Below, piece after piece: positions 52,859 through 62,283 of a stretch of 64,000 nucleotides of DNA. Positions within the stretch are counted from its first letter, which is position 1, and each line of letters opens with the position of its first letter. Source of the stretch: Taklimakanibacter deserti. Its GTDB lineage: Bacteria; Pseudomonadota; Alphaproteobacteria; Rhizobiales; Aestuariivirgaceae. The DNA is taken from contig QORU01000001.1 of assembly GCA_003574785.1 (NCBI GenBank), positions 186,001 through 250,000 on the forward strand. Reading direction: 5' to 3'. The position numbers and the translations under genes are program-made. The notes under the pieces are model-generated. The model made no database searches. It saw only the letters and a program-made list of their open reading frames with translations, and was not told the origin of the DNA.

Positions 52859-53113
52859 GTCAGGCCTTTCCGCTTGCTTCAGACCGTCATAGCGCCCATG
52901 CCCCGCGACCGCAAAGGCATGGTCTTTGCAGTATTGTCACAGAGTTCAGGCAAATGGCCTGAACTGAGAAAAATCCTTGCGAATCATGGTGATGCGGTAA
53001 AGAGAACATGTCCGTGATGGAACTCTCTTTGGCTATTGTCGAAGCAGGGCGGGATCGCTATAAGCCCGCCGCACCGAAGGGTTGATGCAGGCGTGTACCG
53101 GGTGAGGCCTTAG

Positions 53114-53533
53114 ATGGCGGTCGAAGTCGAAATCGAAGACTACAAACCAAGAGAAGACGAGCCGTTCATGAATGAGCGGCAGCGGGAATATTTCCGCAAC
53201 AAGCTGCTCAACTGGAAAGATGACATCCTGAAGGAGAGCCGCGAGACGCTGGCGCACCTCCAGGACGACAACAACATCCTTCCCGACCTCGCCGATCGCG
53301 CCTCGACCGAAACCGACCGGTCCTTGGAACTCAGAACCCGCGACCGCCAGCGCAAGCTCATTTCCAAGATCGATGCCGCGCTCAAGCGCATCGACGACGG
53401 CACCTATGGCTATTGCGAGGAGACGGGCGAGCCCATCAGCCTGCGCCGGCTCGACGCCCGGCCGATCGCGACGCTCTCCATCGAGGCCCAGGAGCGGCAT
53501 GAGCGGCGCGAGCGGGTCTATCGTGATGATTGA
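53114..53533 (+). CDS. dksA: RNA polymerase-binding factor DksA, non-zinc type
   Basis: This is a 139-residue coiled-coil protein that enters the RNA polymerase secondary channel with ppGpp. The DxxDxA tip motif is intact (D58, D61, A63). The usual four-cysteine zinc finger is reduced to C101 (YGYCEETG). The other positions are T104, S122 and A125, as in several rhizobial DksA proteins. It should therefore be stable without zinc. Confidence 0.92.
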   Translation: MAVEVEIEDYKPREDEPFMNERQREYFRNKLLNWKDDILKESRETLAHLQDDNNILPDLADRASTETDRSLELRTRDRQRKLISKIDAALKRIDDGTYGYCEETGEPISLRRLDARPIATLSIEAQERHERRERVYRDD

Positions 53534-53564
53534 TTGCGGGCCCGGTTGCGCGTAGCTTCCGTTC

Positions 53565-54200
53565 ATGCGCTGTAGGCCGCCGCACGCCCAATTTGTCCGA
53601 CACGGCTACCATCACGGAAACCTCAGAGAGGCACTGATCGCCGCCGCCCGTCGGCTCATTGCCGAACATGGGCCGCAGGGCTTTACCCTCAATGAGGCCT
53701 CGCGCACCGCCGGTGTCAGCCCGAGCGCTCCCTATCGTCATTTCCGCGATCGCAATGCGCTGATCGAGGCGACGGCGGAAGAGGGCTTCAACCTGTTCCG
53801 CGATCGGCTCCTCGCCGCGACGGCGGGCGTCGCGTCGCCCTATGAAGCGCTGCACCGCATGGGGGCGGCCTATTACGCTTTCGCGCTCGACGAGCCGGGC
53901 TTCTACCAGGCGATGTTCTCCTCAGGCCTCCCGGCGGTCGGCACGTCGGTGACGCAGGCCGGCGACCGCGCCTTTGCCGTGCTCGAGGACGCGGTGCGGG
54001 GGCTCGGCGCCAAGGAGCACCAGGTGCGCGAGCTCTCGATCAAGATTTGGGCCTTCACCCACGGCATGACGGGCCTCATCGCCGCTGGCTCGGTATCGGC
54101 CATGGAGGCCGGCCGGCTCGCCGGCGACGCCGTCGATGCCATGCTGAGGGACAGTGGCATCTCCGTCCCGACCAAGGTCGCAGCTACGTCAGAATCCTGA
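53565..54200 (+). CDS. TetR-family transcriptional regulator with WHG domain
   Basis: This is a 211-residue regulator. The N-terminal helix-turn-helix includes LNEASRTAGVSPSAPYRHF, and the C-terminal helical domain belongs to the WHG type. The ligand and targets are unknown. Its closest neighbour is the downstream DUF2852 gene. The start ATG 53565 has no strong ribosome site. Confidence 0.88.
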   Translation: MRCRPPHAQFVRHGYHHGNLREALIAAARRLIAEHGPQGFTLNEASRTAGVSPSAPYRHFRDRNALIEATAEEGFNLFRDRLLAATAGVASPYEALHRMGAAYYAFALDEPGFYQAMFSSGLPAVGTSVTQAGDRAFAVLEDAVRGLGAKEHQVRELSIKIWAFTHGMTGLIAAGSVSAMEAGRLAGDAVDAMLRDSGISVPTKVAATSES

Positions 54201-54321
54201 GCGGCCGTGCAAAGTGTGGTCGGGCCAACGGCCGTGAAACATATCTTTACACACCCGTTCCCTTGCAAAGGGCTCCTGGCCACCTATGTGAACATGGCTA
54301 ACATCTCACGAGGGAGGTCCC

Positions 54322-54801
54322 ATGTCGCCATCCACATCCGGAACTTTTGAGCCTGGTTACGAAACCTCAGATCACCGTCAGAGCCATCGCCGCGGCTGCG
54401 GCTGGGCCAGGAAATCCTGGTCCTTCTGGGAAATCGCCCTGATCGTCGCGGCCTTTATCGTCTTCTGGCCGCTCGGCCTTGCGGCCCTTATCTGGAAGCT
54501 CGCCAAGGGCGAGCTGTGGGCCGGATCATCCCAGAGCGTCGCCCCCTGGAGCCGGTTCAAGGGCCAGGATCTCAAGCGCTGGGCTTTCCGTGATGAGCTG
54601 ACGCCCACCAGCGGGAACAGCGCCTTCGACGCCTATAAGAAAAGCGAGCTCGACCGGCTCGAGCAGGAGCGCCGCAAGCTGGCCGAGGAGCAGCGCGCCT
54701 TCGGCGAGTTCCTCGATCGGCTCAAGAAGGCGAAGGATCAGGATGAGTTCGACCGCTTCATGAGCGAAAGGCGGCAACCGCCCGCGCCCGCGACCGAGTG
54801 A
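54322..54801 (+). CDS. DUF2852 membrane protein, paralogue B
   Basis: This 159-residue protein has an N-terminal polar stretch, one membrane helix (FWEIALIVAAFIVFWPLGLA) and the DUF2852 block GNSAFDAYKKSELDRLEQER. It ends FDRFMSERRQPPAP. It is 30-40 residues longer than paralogue A at 8988, which has a repeat-derived end. A GAGGGAGG ribosome site precedes the ATG, and a strong terminator follows the gene. Confidence 0.88.
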   Translation: MSPSTSGTFEPGYETSDHRQSHRRGCGWARKSWSFWEIALIVAAFIVFWPLGLAALIWKLAKGELWAGSSQSVAPWSRFKGQDLKRWAFRDELTPTSGNSAFDAYKKSELDRLEQERRKLAEEQRAFGEFLDRLKKAKDQDEFDRFMSERRQPPAPATE

Positions 54802-54814
54802 TCTGCAACGATCA

Positions 54815-54852
54815 AAAGACAAAGGCCCGGAGCGATCCGGGCCTTTGTCTTT
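54815..54852 (+). terminator. Strong rho-independent terminator
   Basis: AAAGACAAAGGCCCGG (54815-54830) pairs perfectly with CCGGGCCTTTGTCTTT (54837-54852) around a 6-base loop, giving 16 bp. It is followed by further T residues. It ends the DUF2852 unit. On the minus strand the A-tract side would also allow termination of the small gene at 54871. Confidence 0.9.
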
Positions 54853-54870
54853 TTCTAGACGCAGGCTTCG

Positions 54871-54984
54871 TCACTTGGAGAGGTCGGTCCAGATTGCCGT
54901 GTAGAGCTTCTGAATGTCGGGCGGGCAAGTGTGCATGAAGGTGCAGCCGCTTGCGAAGGCGCAGGCCTTCACAGTCCACTTCAT
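54871..54984 (-). CDS. Candidate 37-residue cysteine-bearing miniprotein
   Basis: From ATG 54984 the minus strand reads MKWTVKACAFASGCTFMHTC then PPDIQKLYTAIWTDLSK and a TGA at 54871. Three cysteines (C8, C14, C20) are evenly spaced by six. A GGAGGAAG ribosome site is 5 bp before the ATG, stronger than at most longer genes here. The reading ends just before a strong terminator. It has no known family that I recognise, so it could still be chance, but the ribosome site and spacing favour a real gene. Confidence 0.55.
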   Translation of the reverse strand: MKWTVKACAFASGCTFMHTCPPDIQKLYTAIWTDLSK

Positions 54985-55147
54985 GCCGCTTCCTCCGTTG
55001 TCAGCACTTGTTTGGATCGTGCTTTTTGCTTGGCAATGAAGGAAGACACCTCATGTCCCGCGGACACAAGGGATGGCGTTTCTGGACGGCCTTTCGGATT
55101 TCCGGCCTTCTTACCCTGTCGGGTGTCAGGTCCGGGCGGGAGAGGCT

Positions 55148-55633
55148 CTAGACGCGGTCGTCGTAGTCGCGGTCCTGCGGACCGAGCTTGGGCTCCACCG
55201 TGCGCAGAACCGGGCGCTTCTCGCCGAAGACTGGCGGGCGGGGCGCGGCGCGCAAGGGGATCGGCGCATGCTCCTCGCGCTCGCTGCGGGGGACGCTGCG
55301 GCGCGGCTCGCGCGGTTCCACGGGCTCATTGTGCATCGGCCGGCCGACGAACGTGTCGTCATAGTCACGCTCGAAGCCGATCGGAATGCCGGTCTCGATC
55401 ACCAGATCCTGCGCTCCGCCGATCAGGACGAGATGCTCGTAATCGTCGCGGCGCACCAGGACCAGGCGGCGATCCTTGTCGATCTCGTGATATTCGCTGA
55501 TGCCGAGCCTCGCTCCTTTGCCGCCCCGGACACGGCCGCCGAGGCTGCGCAGGACCAGGAAAAGCAGCACCAGCACGGCAAGGACGATCAAGGCCCCGAC
55601 GATGTAGCTCCAATAGGCCGTCAGAACTTCCAT
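55148..55633 (-). CDS. FliO-like membrane protein
   Basis: This 161-residue protein has one N-terminal helix (YWSYIVGALIVLAVLVLLFLVL). The following block, RLGISEYHEIDKDRRLVLVR and YEHLVLIGGAQDLVIETGI, resembles the cytosolic part of the flagellar export protein FliO. A long Pro/Arg/Glu-rich tail ends it. No other flagellar gene is present in the window. A FliO-like role is plausible only by this domain. Confidence 0.75.
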   Translation of the reverse strand: MEVLTAYWSYIVGALIVLAVLVLLFLVLRSLGGRVRGGKGARLGISEYHEIDKDRRLVLVRRDDYEHLVLIGGAQDLVIETGIPIGFERDYDDTFVGRPMHNEPVEPREPRRSVPRSEREEHAPIPLRAAPRPPVFGEKRPVLRTVEPKLGPQDRDYDDRV

Positions 55634-55890
55634 TTACGCCTCCTGACGAACGCCTCGCGCCAAACTTGTTGGACGACGCGAAGCGCCCCAAACACTTATG
55701 CGAACCTTTGCCCTAGGGACGATGATCCACGCCCCGGGGCCAGGCTCTGATACGCCATAAAAGTCACTCTACCATGAATAATGGGGGGGTGGGCCAGTGA
55801 ATATTGTGCCGGCTTGGGATGGTCAGGGTTAAGACCCTTGATCAATCGCCTATACTGGGTCGATTCGTGGGTGGGGAAGTTGCGATCACG

Positions 55891-58407
55891 ATGAGTGACG
55901 CCGGTATCAAGCAAGCGGAGGTCAGGGCTCGCCCCATGGGGAACGCCCGCAAAGGCTGGCCGCTCCTGTCGCTGTTTCTGGCGGTGCTGCTGGCCCTGGT
56001 GACGGCCGCGGTCGCCTGGCTCCTGCGCGGAACCGTGCCGGCCTGGCTCCTGGTGGCAGGGGCGGTTCTTTCGTTCCTGGGCCTCGTCGTCCTTTTCGGC
56101 CTCCTGGCCGGCATCGTCCATATCGGTCCGGGGGACCGCGACGAGGCCTTCTTCCAGGGGCTCCTCGACGCGATCGGCGATGCCTGCGTCGTCACCGATG
56201 CCAAGGGCCGTGCCCTCTACGGCAACTCCGCCTATCTCAAGCTCCTCTCCGCCGCAGGTCTGGCGCGGCTCGTCGGGATCGAGAACATCTATGCCGGATA
56301 TCCCGAGCTCGCCCAGAATATCTACCGGCTGTCGCAATCGGTGCGCGAAAGGCGCGCCGGCGTCGAGGAGATCCGCCTCAATGCCGGTTCCTCCGCCGCC
56401 GGCGCCAAGACCCATGAGCCGGTGTGGATCAGGATCGGCGTCTCGCCGATCGAGATCAATGGGGGCTCCGGTCTTTCACTGTGGCGCCATCAGGACATCA
56501 GCGCCGACCGGGCCAAGCAGGAAGGCGCCTTCGCGCATCTGCAATATATCATCAACTATCTCGACCAGGCGCCCGCCGGCTTCTTCTCCGCCGATGCCGA
56601 GGGCCGCATCGCCTATATCAACGCCACGCTGGCGGAGTGGCTGGGGCTCGACCTCGAAGCGACGACAGGCGGGGCGCTGACGCTCAAGGACGTGGTCACG
56701 GAAGCGGGGGAGAAGCTTCTCACCCGTATCGCGCCTTCGGGCGAGACGACGCTGACCGAGGCCTTCGACATTGACCTGAAAGCGCAGGACGGGCGCACGG
56801 TGCCGGTGCACATCATCCATCGCGCCGGGCATGACGGCCAAGGCCGGCTGCAACCCTCGCGCAGCCTGGTCCTGCCGCAACCCGGCGCGGGCGGCGAGAC
56901 CGCCGACACCGACACCAGGCTGCACCGTTTCTTCAACACCGCACCCATGGGCATTGCCGAGCTCGATGGCGAGGGCATCATCCGCAACGCCAATCTCGCC
57001 TTCCTCGCGCTGTCGCCGCAGGCGCGGCGCGGGGTTCCGCTCGAGAACCTGGTGCCGTCCGAGCAACGCGGCCAGATACGCGAGGCGCTGGCGGCAGTCG
57101 GCGGCATGGGCTCGAGATCCACCCATGTGGACGCCTCGGGGATCGGCGACCCGCCGCGCCAGGTCCAGTTCATCATTTCCGGCCACGCCGAGAGAGAAGC
57201 GAGCTTCCTCGTCTTCGCGACCGATAAGACGGAGAACAAGTCGCTCGAAGTGCAAGTGGCTCAAGGTCAGAAGATGCAGGCGATCGGGCAACTCGCCGGC
57301 GGTGTCGCGCATGACTTCAACAATGTGCTCACCGCCATCATCGGCTTCTCCGACTTGTTGCTGGCCAAGCACCGGCCGACCGATCCCGCCTTCGCCGACA
57401 TCATGAACATCAAGCAGAACGCCAACCGCGCCGCCAATCTGGTGCGTCAGCTTCTGGCCTTCTCGCGCCGCCAAACCTTGCGTCCGGAGGTGCTGTCGCT
57501 CACCGATGTGATCTCCGATCTCGGCAACCTGCTGGGGCGGCTCCTGGGCGAGAAGGTCGATCTCAAGGTCGTGCATGGCCGCGACCTCGGCATGGTCAAG
57601 GTCGACGTCAACCAGTTCGAGCAGGTCGTCATCAATCTCGCCGTCAATGCGCGCGACGCCATGCCCAATGGCGGCACCCTGACGGTGCGGACCTCCAATG
57701 CGAGCGTCAGTGAACGGCAGTCGAGCGACCTCCAGTCGATGCCGCCCGGCGATTACGTCCTGTGCGAGGTGCAGGATACGGGCACCGGCATCCCCAAGGA
57801 TATCCTCGACAAGATCTGGGAGCCGTTCTTCTCCACCAAGGATGTCGGCAAGGGCACGGGCTTAGGCCTTTCGACCGTCTATGGCATCATCAAGCAGACC
57901 GGCGGCTTCATCTTCTGCGACAGCGTCGTCGGCCGGGGCACGGTATTCCGCATCTATCTGCCGCGCCATACGCAGGAGGCCGCGGCACCGGAGGAGACCA
58001 AGGGTGAGCGCGTGGAAGCCAAGCGCGCCGATCACACCGGCAAGGGCACGGTGCTTCTGGTCGAGGACGAGGATGCGGTGCGCGCCTTCGCCTCGCGGGC
58101 GCTGGCGTCGCGCGGCTATACCGTGCTCGAGGCGGCTTCGGGCGATGCCGCGCTTGCCATCTTCGCCGAGAAGGGCGATGAGATCAGCCTCGTCATCTCC
58201 GATGTGGTGATGCCGGAAATGGACGGCCCGACGCTGCTCAAGGAATTGCGCAAGCGCGGGGTTGCGACCAAGATCATCTTCATCTCGGGCTATGCCGAGG
58301 ACGCGTTCGAGAAAAATCTCGAAGGCGAGCACGATTTTGCTTTCCTGCCCAAACCCTTCTCGCTTAAGCAGCTTGCCGAAGCGGTCAAGAATGTGATGGG
58401 AAGCTGA
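55891..58407 (+). CDS. cckA: Hybrid sensor histidine kinase/phosphatase CckA
   Basis: This is an 838-residue protein with two N-terminal helices ([38 protein letters not shown]) and tandem PAS domains. The kinase core has the phospho-accepting H474 in [10 protein letters not shown]-box and G-boxes ([27 protein letters not shown]). The receiver has D771 in [12 protein letters not shown]. This order is specific to CckA, which with ChpT controls phosphorylation of CtrA. The start ATG 55891 is chosen over an upstream 29-codon extension. Its TGA overlaps the amidase ATG (TGATG). Confidence 0.95.
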   Translation: MSDAGIKQAEVRARPMGNARKGWPLLSLFLAVLLALVTAAVAWLLRGTVPAWLLVAGAVLSFLGLVVLFGLLAGIVHIGPGDRDEAFFQGLLDAIGDACVVTDAKGRALYGNSAYLKLLSAAGLARLVGIENIYAGYPELAQNIYRLSQSVRERRAGVEEIRLNAGSSAAGAKTHEPVWIRIGVSPIEINGGSGLSLWRHQDISADRAKQEGAFAHLQYIINYLDQAPAGFFSADAEGRIAYINATLAEWLGLDLEATTGGALTLKDVVTEAGEKLLTRIAPSGETTLTEAFDIDLKAQDGRTVPVHIIHRAGHDGQGRLQPSRSLVLPQPGAGGETADTDTRLHRFFNTAPMGIAELDGEGIIRNANLAFLALSPQARRGVPLENLVPSEQRGQIREALAAVGGMGSRSTHVDASGIGDPPRQVQFIISGHAEREASFLVFATDKTENKSLEVQVAQGQKMQAIGQLAGGVAHDFNNVLTAIIGFSDLLLAKHRPTDPAFADIMNIKQNANRAANLVRQLLAFSRRQTLRPEVLSLTDVISDLGNLLGRLLGEKVDLKVVHGRDLGMVKVDVNQFEQVVINLAVNARDAMPNGGTLTVRTSNASVSERQSSDLQSMPPGDYVLCEVQDTGTGIPKDILDKIWEPFFSTKDVGKGTGLGLSTVYGIIKQTGGFIFCDSVVGRGTVFRIYLPRHTQEAAAPEETKGERVEAKRADHTGKGTVLLVEDEDAVRAFASRALASRGYTVLEAASGDAALAIFAEKGDEISLVISDVVMPEMDGPTLLKELRKRGVATKIIFISGYAEDAFEKNLEGEHDFAFLPKPFSLKQLAEAVKNVMGS

Positions 58408-59756
58408 TGTTCAAGCCTTTGCGCGCTCTGGCGCACGACCTCGATAAGGGGGCCGTCACCGCGGTGGCCCTGGTTGAAACGGCGCTGACGCGCATTGAGG
58501 ATCCGCAGGGCGAGGGGGCACGGGCCTTCATCGTCCTCGATGGCGCCGCTGCCCTCGATCAGGCGGCATTCTATGACCGGCGGCGCAAGGCGGGCCTTGC
58601 GGTCCCCGCCTATGCCGGCATCCCGATCGGCGTGAAGGACCTGTTCGATCTCAAGGGGCAGGTGACGCGGGCGGGATCCGCCATCCTCGCGACGGCCGCG
58701 CCGGCCGAGGCCGACGCCCCGGCGATCGAGCGCCTCAAGGCCCAGGGCTTCATCGCGGTCGGGCGCAACAACATGACCGAATTCGCCTATTCGGGTGTGG
58801 GCCTCAATCCGCATTACGGCACGCCGCGCTCGCCCTATGACCGGCAGACCGGGCGCATCCCCGGCGGCTCCTCCTCGGGCGCCGGCGTCGCCGTCGCCGA
58901 CGGCATGGTGCCGCTCGCCATCGGCAGCGACACCGGCGGCTCCTGCCGGATACCGGCCGCCTATAACGGCGTCGTCGGCTACAAGCCCTCCACCGGGCGC
59001 GTCTCGACCAAGGGCGCCTATCCGCTGTCCACGACGCTCGACAGCATCGGGCCGCTCGCCCGGACGGTCGAGTGCTGTGCGCTGGCCGATGCGGTCATGG
59101 CGGGAGACTGGGACGGCACTATTGCGGAACCGCGCCACGATTTGCGCTTCGCCATGCCGCGCGACTATTTCTCAGGGCTGATCGACGAGGCAGTCGCTTC
59201 CGCCTTCGAGCGTGCCGTCGCGCATCTGGGCCGAGCCGGCATCTTGATCGAAGAGGTGGCCTTCCCGGAGCTCACCCAGTTGCCGGGGATCAATGCCAAG
59301 GGCGGCATATCGGCGGTCGAGGCTTTCCTCCATCACCGCGCCCAGATCGCCGAGAAGGGCGAGGGCTATGACCAGCGGGTGCGCCGGCGCATCGAGCTCG
59401 GATCGCTCATCTCGGCGCCCGATTATGTCGATCTCCTCGCCACCCGGCAGAGACTGATCGGGCAGTTCAACCGGGCGATGATCGGCTTCGACGCGCTGGT
59501 GATGCCGACCACGTGCAATGCAGCGCCCGCCATTTCCGCGCTGGCGCGGGATGAGGATTACCTCAAGCTCAATTTCATGTCGCTGCGCAACACCTTCACC
59601 GGCAATTTCCTCGATTGCTGCGGCATCTCGCTGCCGATGCACCGGGATGGCGAGCCGCCGACCGGCCTCATGCTGATGGCGCCGCATGGCCAGGACCAGC
59701 CGTTGTTCACCACCGCCAAGGTGGTGGAAGAGATGCTGGCATCGTTGCGCGGCTGA
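58407..59756 (+). CDS. Amidase-signature family enzyme
   Basis: This 449-residue enzyme has a catalytic triad of K77 (IGVKDLFDLKG), the cis-Ser in GGSSSG (near S156) and the nucleophile S179 in GSDTGGSCRIPAA. Amidase-signature enzymes hydrolyse amides and include GatA. GatA is unlikely here because no gatB or gatC is adjacent. The ATG overlaps the CckA stop (TGATG), so translation is coupled to CckA. The substrate is unknown. Confidence 0.88.
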   Translation: MFKPLRALAHDLDKGAVTAVALVETALTRIEDPQGEGARAFIVLDGAAALDQAAFYDRRRKAGLAVPAYAGIPIGVKDLFDLKGQVTRAGSAILATAAPAEADAPAIERLKAQGFIAVGRNNMTEFAYSGVGLNPHYGTPRSPYDRQTGRIPGGSSSGAGVAVADGMVPLAIGSDTGGSCRIPAAYNGVVGYKPSTGRVSTKGAYPLSTTLDSIGPLARTVECCALADAVMAGDWDGTIAEPRHDLRFAMPRDYFSGLIDEAVASAFERAVAHLGRAGILIEEVAFPELTQLPGINAKGGISAVEAFLHHRAQIAEKGEGYDQRVRRRIELGSLISAPDYVDLLATRQRLIGQFNRAMIGFDALVMPTTCNAAPAISALARDEDYLKLNFMSLRNTFTGNFLDCCGISLPMHRDGEPPTGLMLMAPHGQDQPLFTTAKVVEEMLASLRG

Positions 59757-59767
59757 GGAGCGGACAA

Positions 59768-59977
59768 ATGGCCGGGCATTCACATCTGATCGAATGCGAC
59801 GAAGACGGCCAAAGGCTTCTGATCCACCGCGTCCATGAAGACGGACGCCGCGAGCTCCATGCCGAGTTCTCCTTCGCGGAGATCAAGACGAAAGGTTATG
59901 CGTCTTTCGTTTCCGAGCTGGGAGAGGCGGTCGTTGTGGATGCGCCGGTCTTGCGCTGGCTTTTGGATGAGGCTTAG
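59768..59977 (+). CDS. Small conserved-looking protein, 69 residues
   Basis: This protein reads MAGHSHLIECDEDGQRLLIH and ends VVVDAPVLRWLLDEA. It is compact, acidic and probably an alpha/beta fold. GAGGAG lies 7 bp before the ATG, and the gene starts 11 bp after the amidase, so it is probably in the same operon. Its last 95 bp are antisense to the end of the histidine kinase gene. I recognise no family. Confidence 0.6.
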   Translation: MAGHSHLIECDEDGQRLLIHRVHEDGRRELHAEFSFAEIKTKGYASFVSELGEAVVVDAPVLRWLLDEA

Positions 59978-61406
59978 CGGCCCGACTTGCCCTGATCTCG
60001 CGGGGGCGGGGCAACTCGACACGCACCAGGAAGCTTTTTTCGTCATGCATGAGCTGGATGTCGCCGCCATGGCTCACCACGACATCACGGGCGATGGTGA
60101 GGCCGAGGCCGGTGCCGCCGGTCTCGCGGTTGCGTGATTCCTCGAGCCGCTGGAAGGGCGCGAAAGCCCGCTCGGTCTGATCGGCCGGGATACCGGGACC
60201 GCCATCGCGGATGTCGATGACGAGGGAAGCGACATTGTCGGTGAGCGTTACGCACACCTCGCCGCCATATTTGCAGCCATTGTCGATCAGATTGGAGATG
60301 GCGCGGCGCACCGCCACCGGCCGGCAGGTGAGCTCGGCATGGTCGGGCCCCTGGTAGGAAACCTTGCGGCCGGCATCGACGAAATTGTCGCATTGGCTGA
60401 TGATGAGACTCGCCAGGTCGACCGCGCTATAGGACTCGCGGTGGATATCATCGCTCATGAAGGCGAGCGAGGTCGAGACCATCGTCTCCATGTCGGAGAT
60501 GTCGGACAGGATCTGGGTGCGCTGCGCCTCGTTCGGCACGGTCTCGGCATAAAGGCGCAGCCGGGTCAGCGGCGTGCGCAGGTCGTGCGAGATGGCGGCC
60601 AGCATCTGCATGCGCTCGTCGACGAATTTCTTGAGCCGCGCCTGCATCTCGTTGAAGGTGTCGGCGATCGAAGCGAGCTCGGGCAGCTTCATGCCGGTGA
60701 TCGGCGTGGTTTCGCGCTCACGGCCGAGCTTCTCCGCGGCTTGCGCGAGATTGGTCAAAGGCTTCACGATGCTGCGTGCCATCCAGATCGAGAAGATCGC
60801 CACGATGAAGAGAGTGAGGATCAGGCTGATGAGATTGCGGAAATAGTGCAGCGTGGTGATGTCGGCTTCCGTCGGGCTGATCACCAGCCAGGATCGGTCC
60901 TTGAGCCTGATGGCCATGTGGAGATCGCCGACGACCATGCTATCACGCGACATCAGCAGCTCGGTGTTCATGAAGGTCGGAATCTCTGAAATCACCACGA
61001 CATTTGTCTTGACCTCGGGCTCCTTGAAATGCTCGGTCATGACCAGGATATCTTCGGGCGGATGGTTGAGCGACTTGATGAGAGCAGCCCTGGCTTCACG
61101 CGCAAGTCTTGGCAGGTCGTCCTGGGGGTAAGCTGGCGCTTCTGCAGTGATGTCAAAATTCAGCCAGTGCGTGAATTCCGATTTGGCAAGCGCGGCCTGA
61201 CGATCCGCCGCCGGTGTTTCATTGGCGATCTTCTCTGCTTCCTGCGCCGCCTTGGCCAACCATTCGTTGTTGACGACCAAGAAGCCTGATGGCGGAAGGA
61301 TGTGTTGAAGCGTTTCGTCCAAGAGCTTGGCTGCGATGGCGGTTGCGACGATGAGGATGGCGATCCGCGGCGCCAGGCGCAGCTTCGACCAGAGGGGGAT
61401 TCTCAT
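59883..61406 (-). CDS. EnvZ-like sensor histidine kinase
   Basis: This 507-residue kinase has an N-terminal helix (residues 12-29), a ~160-residue periplasmic sensor, a second helix (190-211) and a HAMP domain. The phospho-accepting H274 lies in AAISHDLRTPLTRL. The ATPase core has SNLIDNGCKYGG and GGTGLGLTIARDVV. It pairs with the OmpR-type regulator, whose stop overlaps this start by 4 bp. The C-terminal ~45 residues are Arg/Pro/Ala-rich (KASARPAHPQRPPLP) and overlap the opposite-strand small gene, so the end of one or both genes may be newer sequence. The signal is unknown. Confidence 0.9.
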   Translation of the reverse strand: MRIPLWSKLRLAPRIAILIVATAIAAKLLDETLQHILPPSGFLVVNNEWLAKAAQEAEKIANETPAADRQAALAKSEFTHWLNFDITAEAPAYPQDDLPRLAREARAALIKSLNHPPEDILVMTEHFKEPEVKTNVVVISEIPTFMNTELLMSRDSMVVGDLHMAIRLKDRSWLVISPTEADITTLHYFRNLISLILTLFIVAIFSIWMARSIVKPLTNLAQAAEKLGRERETTPITGMKLPELASIADTFNEMQARLKKFVDERMQMLAAISHDLRTPLTRLRLYAETVPNEAQRTQILSDISDMETMVSTSLAFMSDDIHRESYSAVDLASLIISQCDNFVDAGRKVSYQGPDHAELTCRPVAVRRAISNLIDNGCKYGGEVCVTLTDNVASLVIDIRDGGPGIPADQTERAFAPFQRLEESRNRETGGTGLGLTIARDVVVSHGGDIQLMHDEKSFLVRVELPRPREIRASRAAKPHPKASARPAHPQRPPLPARKRKTHNLSS

Positions 61407-62146
61407 GGCGACACAACCGGAGCTGCCGCGGTGACCGTGGCGGTGAAGAAATAGCCGCCATTGCGCACCGTCTTGATGAGGGCGGGGGCGTTCGGGTCGG
61501 TCTCGATCTTGCGGCGCAGCCGGCTGACCTGGACATCGATGCTGCGGTCGAAAGCGAGGCTGACCCGCCCGCGGGCGAGATCGAGGAGCTGGTCGCGATT
61601 GAGGACACGCTGCGGGTGCTCGACGAAGGCGACCAGCAGTTCGAACTCACCCGTGGTCAGGTCGGTGAGGATACCCTGCGGCGAGACCAGCGAGCGCCGG
61701 CTGGTGTCGAGCGTCCAGCCGGCGAACTGGTAGGTGACGCTCGCCAGCCTTTCCGCCGCCGCCGGATTGGCGGTGGCGCGCCGCAGTATGGCGCGGATGC
61801 GGGCGAGAAGCTCGCGCGGATTGAAGGGCTTGGTCACATAATCATCGGCGCCGAGCTCGAGGCCGACGATCCGGTCGGTCTCGCTGTTGCGGGCGGTGAG
61901 CAGAATGAGCGGGATGGTGTTGGTGCTGCGCAACCTGCGGCACAAGGTGAAGCCGTCGTCGCCCGGCATCATGACATCGAGGACGATCACATCGAAACGG
62001 CCGGTCTCCAGTGTCTTGAACATCTGCTCGCCGTCGCCGGCCTGGGTCACCCGCATGCTGTGCTCGGCGAGGAAGCGCGCCAGCATGGCGCGAATCTGCC
62101 GGTCATCGTCGACAATCAGTATGTGAGGCTTGGTCTGCTTGATCAT
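61403..62146 (-). CDS. OmpR-family response regulator
   Basis: This is a 247-residue regulator. A receiver domain with phospho-accepting D57 (VIVLDVMMPGDDG) is followed by a winged-helix DNA-binding domain with DRSIDVQVSRLRRKIE near the end. It forms a two-component operon with the EnvZ-like kinase. It is divergent from the MipA-type outer-membrane gene, a plausible target. I use ATG 62146, preceded by AGGA. Confidence 0.92.
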   Translation of the reverse strand: MIKQTKPHILIVDDDRQIRAMLARFLAEHSMRVTQAGDGEQMFKTLETGRFDVIVLDVMMPGDDGFTLCRRLRSTNTIPLILLTARNSETDRIVGLELGADDYVTKPFNPRELLARIRAILRRATANPAAAERLASVTYQFAGWTLDTSRRSLVSPQGILTDLTTGEFELLVAFVEHPQRVLNRDQLLDLARGRVSLAFDRSIDVQVSRLRRKIETDPNAPALIKTVRNGGYFFTATVTAAAPVVSP

Positions 62147-62283
62147 GGCGCGCATCCTGAAGCAGGAGCGCAACGCGACGCCCGTGGTGATACAATCTGC
62201 AACATATCGAAACCCGCTCGAAACTTCCTTGCCAGGATCGGCGCATACACGAGACGCATCCCATCACTTAAAGGACAGCGTCC

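Noticed and set aside
55053..55151. A 31-residue plus-strand reading frame beginning MSRGHKGWRFWT
   Set aside because: It has a moderate ribosome-like stretch, but the end is Arg-rich and there is no other sign of a gene. It was set aside in favour of leaving the gap unannotated.
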